Assembly: GCA_900155495.1 (NCBI GenBank)
Contig: FTLJ01001146.1
Span: forward strand, 1-19,272
Source: Porogramme epimiltina
Taxonomy: Eukaryota > Basidiomycota > Agaricomycetes > Polyporales > Polyporaceae
Length of the DNA: 19,272 nucleotides
Direction: 5' to 3'
The position numbers and the translations under genes were made by a program. This document shows, piece by piece, positions 18,375 to 19,272 of the stretch (its first letter is position 1; every line of letters begins with the position of its first letter). The notes beneath the pieces are model-generated. The model ran no database searches. It was not told the origin of the DNA and was given only the letters and a program-made list of their open reading frames with translations.

Positions 18375-19015
18375 CCCCTACTTCGGTTCTGTCGCAGATG
18401 GAAATTTCTCTTCATTTACCTAGAAAACAAGAGACTACGAAGATACTATTTGTGATAACGCTAGATAGAATTCCATACGCTTTTAACACATAGCGAATAA
18501 ATCTCCTATGAGCTCGTGACTGTTATGGTTAATAGTAAAACTTCGAGCGATGTTGAAACGACTAGAAAGGAGATAGTAGGGGTGAACGGGGGCAGCCAAG
18601 AGTCCAGTGGCGACAAACGCCAAAGGCCTGAAGGGTGGAGCTAGACGGTAAGCTGAGGCGAGCTTGTGTAAAGCTCTCATTTGTACACAAAGCTTTATGC
18701 ATCGTCAATTTACATGGTAGGGCACATTGGTGATTTCCTTCATGTAGCCCTCTGTCATTTTACTTTCAAACTTCCTCGCTTTTTCTATTCTGTGGGCCAC
18801 CAGTCATAATCAGATCATGAATCATGGAGTGTATGGCACTCGGTCATGATCGTAGGCATATTCCAATCAAACAATGCGGCTTCTCCACCTAAAGCCTAAA
18901 CTTGCGCGACCCAACACGTGTTCTAAATGCCCATAATACCTCATGTTGCAAAGTATATCAATACAAAAAAGCTATAGCACATGCTCGAATCAGACATGAA
19001 ACCTATATTCTGCAG
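18375..19015. other. Intergenic spacer, no gene seen
   Basis: This is AT-rich DNA between the end of MIC27 copy C and the edge gene. It should contain the 3'UTR of the minus-strand gene at 19018. No other coding or RNA signal is visible. Confidence 0.5.
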
Positions 19016-19017
19016 GT

Positions 19018-19271
19018 CTATCGTACAACAGGATCTTTCTTGTTGAGAACGACGTAACTGCCAGCATACAGAGGGTTCCGCTCGTAGACAGGGAAATTAT
19101 TGTGGACGCTCTATACTATTAGTGTGCAACAGGGTGAACAACGATGGGACACGCACATCAGCACATATGTACGCACCGGCTGGAAAGAATAGACGCTCGT
19201 CGTACCATGTGAGTGATCAATTGTCCCGGGCCCTCGCTCTCCACGACGCGGCGAGTCTGAACCTTGTTCAG
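19018..19271 (-). CDS. 3' end of an unrecognised minus-strand gene, two exons, partial
   Basis: Two exons join in phase 0: 19271-19173 (LNKVQTRRVVESEGPGQLIT ... ILSSRC) and 19110-19018 (SVHNNFPVYERNPLYAGSYV, VLNKKDPVVR, stop). The intron between them (19172-19111, 62 bases) has a GTACAT donor, an ACTAAT branch site and a TATAG acceptor. The frame, splice signals and peptide composition agree, so I think this is the C-terminus of a real gene that starts beyond the right edge. I see no domain that identifies it. Confidence 0.5.
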
Positions 19272-19272
19272 C

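Noticed and set aside
1..19272. tRNA or rRNA genes
   Set aside because: A scan by eye for the tRNA B-box pattern with a matching A-box, and for conserved rRNA segments, gave nothing convincing.

Overview
The window looks like nuclear DNA of a basidiomycete fungus, most likely an Agaricomycete and probably a polypore. The reasons are many short spliceosomal introns (44 to 80 bases, GTRNGT donors, CTRAY branch points, YAG or AAG acceptors), fungal Zn2Cys6 (GAL4-type) transcription-factor genes, a decayed MIC26/MIC27 (ApoO-type) MICOS gene present three times, and a decayed copy of the mushroom 'macrofage activating glycoprotein' family. I see no bacterial operon, tRNA, rRNA or CRISPR array. No searches were run; all family names come from motif recognition.

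Layout. 0.13-1.33 kb holds an intact five-exon Zn2Cys6 gene (317 aa) with a TATA box. 2.4-3.06 kb holds a broken unrecognised gene on the minus strand. 3.03-5.96 kb is cassette 1: decayed gene 'U' (my label, unrecognised) followed by MIC27 copy A. 6.6-7.62 kb is a decayed macrofage-activating-glycoprotein gene. 7.64-10.2 kb is cassette 2: the 3' part of U, a GC-rich linker and MIC27 copy B. 10.4-11.56 kb holds minus-strand scraps, a perfect 16-bp hairpin, short direct repeats, a 37-bp tandem repeat and an F-box-like remnant. 11.54-12.80 kb holds a second intact five-exon Zn2Cys6 gene (316 aa). 13.2-14.6 kb has two doubtful small genes. 14.64-18.37 kb is cassette 3: U, linker and MIC27 copy C. 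The end of an unrecognised minus-strand gene enters from the right edge (19.02-19.27 kb).

The main point is the contrast. The two regulator genes are paralogues with matching intron positions, matching phases, nearly equal length and a 3'UTR intron each, and both are fully open. The U and MIC27 copies, and the glycoprotein gene between two of the cassettes, are full of stops and frameshifts. Zn2Cys6 - spacer of 1.7-1.8 kb - U - MIC27 occurs twice in the same order, so an ancient segmental duplication of about 7 kb is a reasonable reading, with cassette 2 as an extra partial copy. The copies are too diverged to be an assembly artefact.

Nothing here is a clear pathway or operon. The live content is probably the two regulators, possibly one or two small genes and the edge gene; the rest is a graveyard of duplicated genes.
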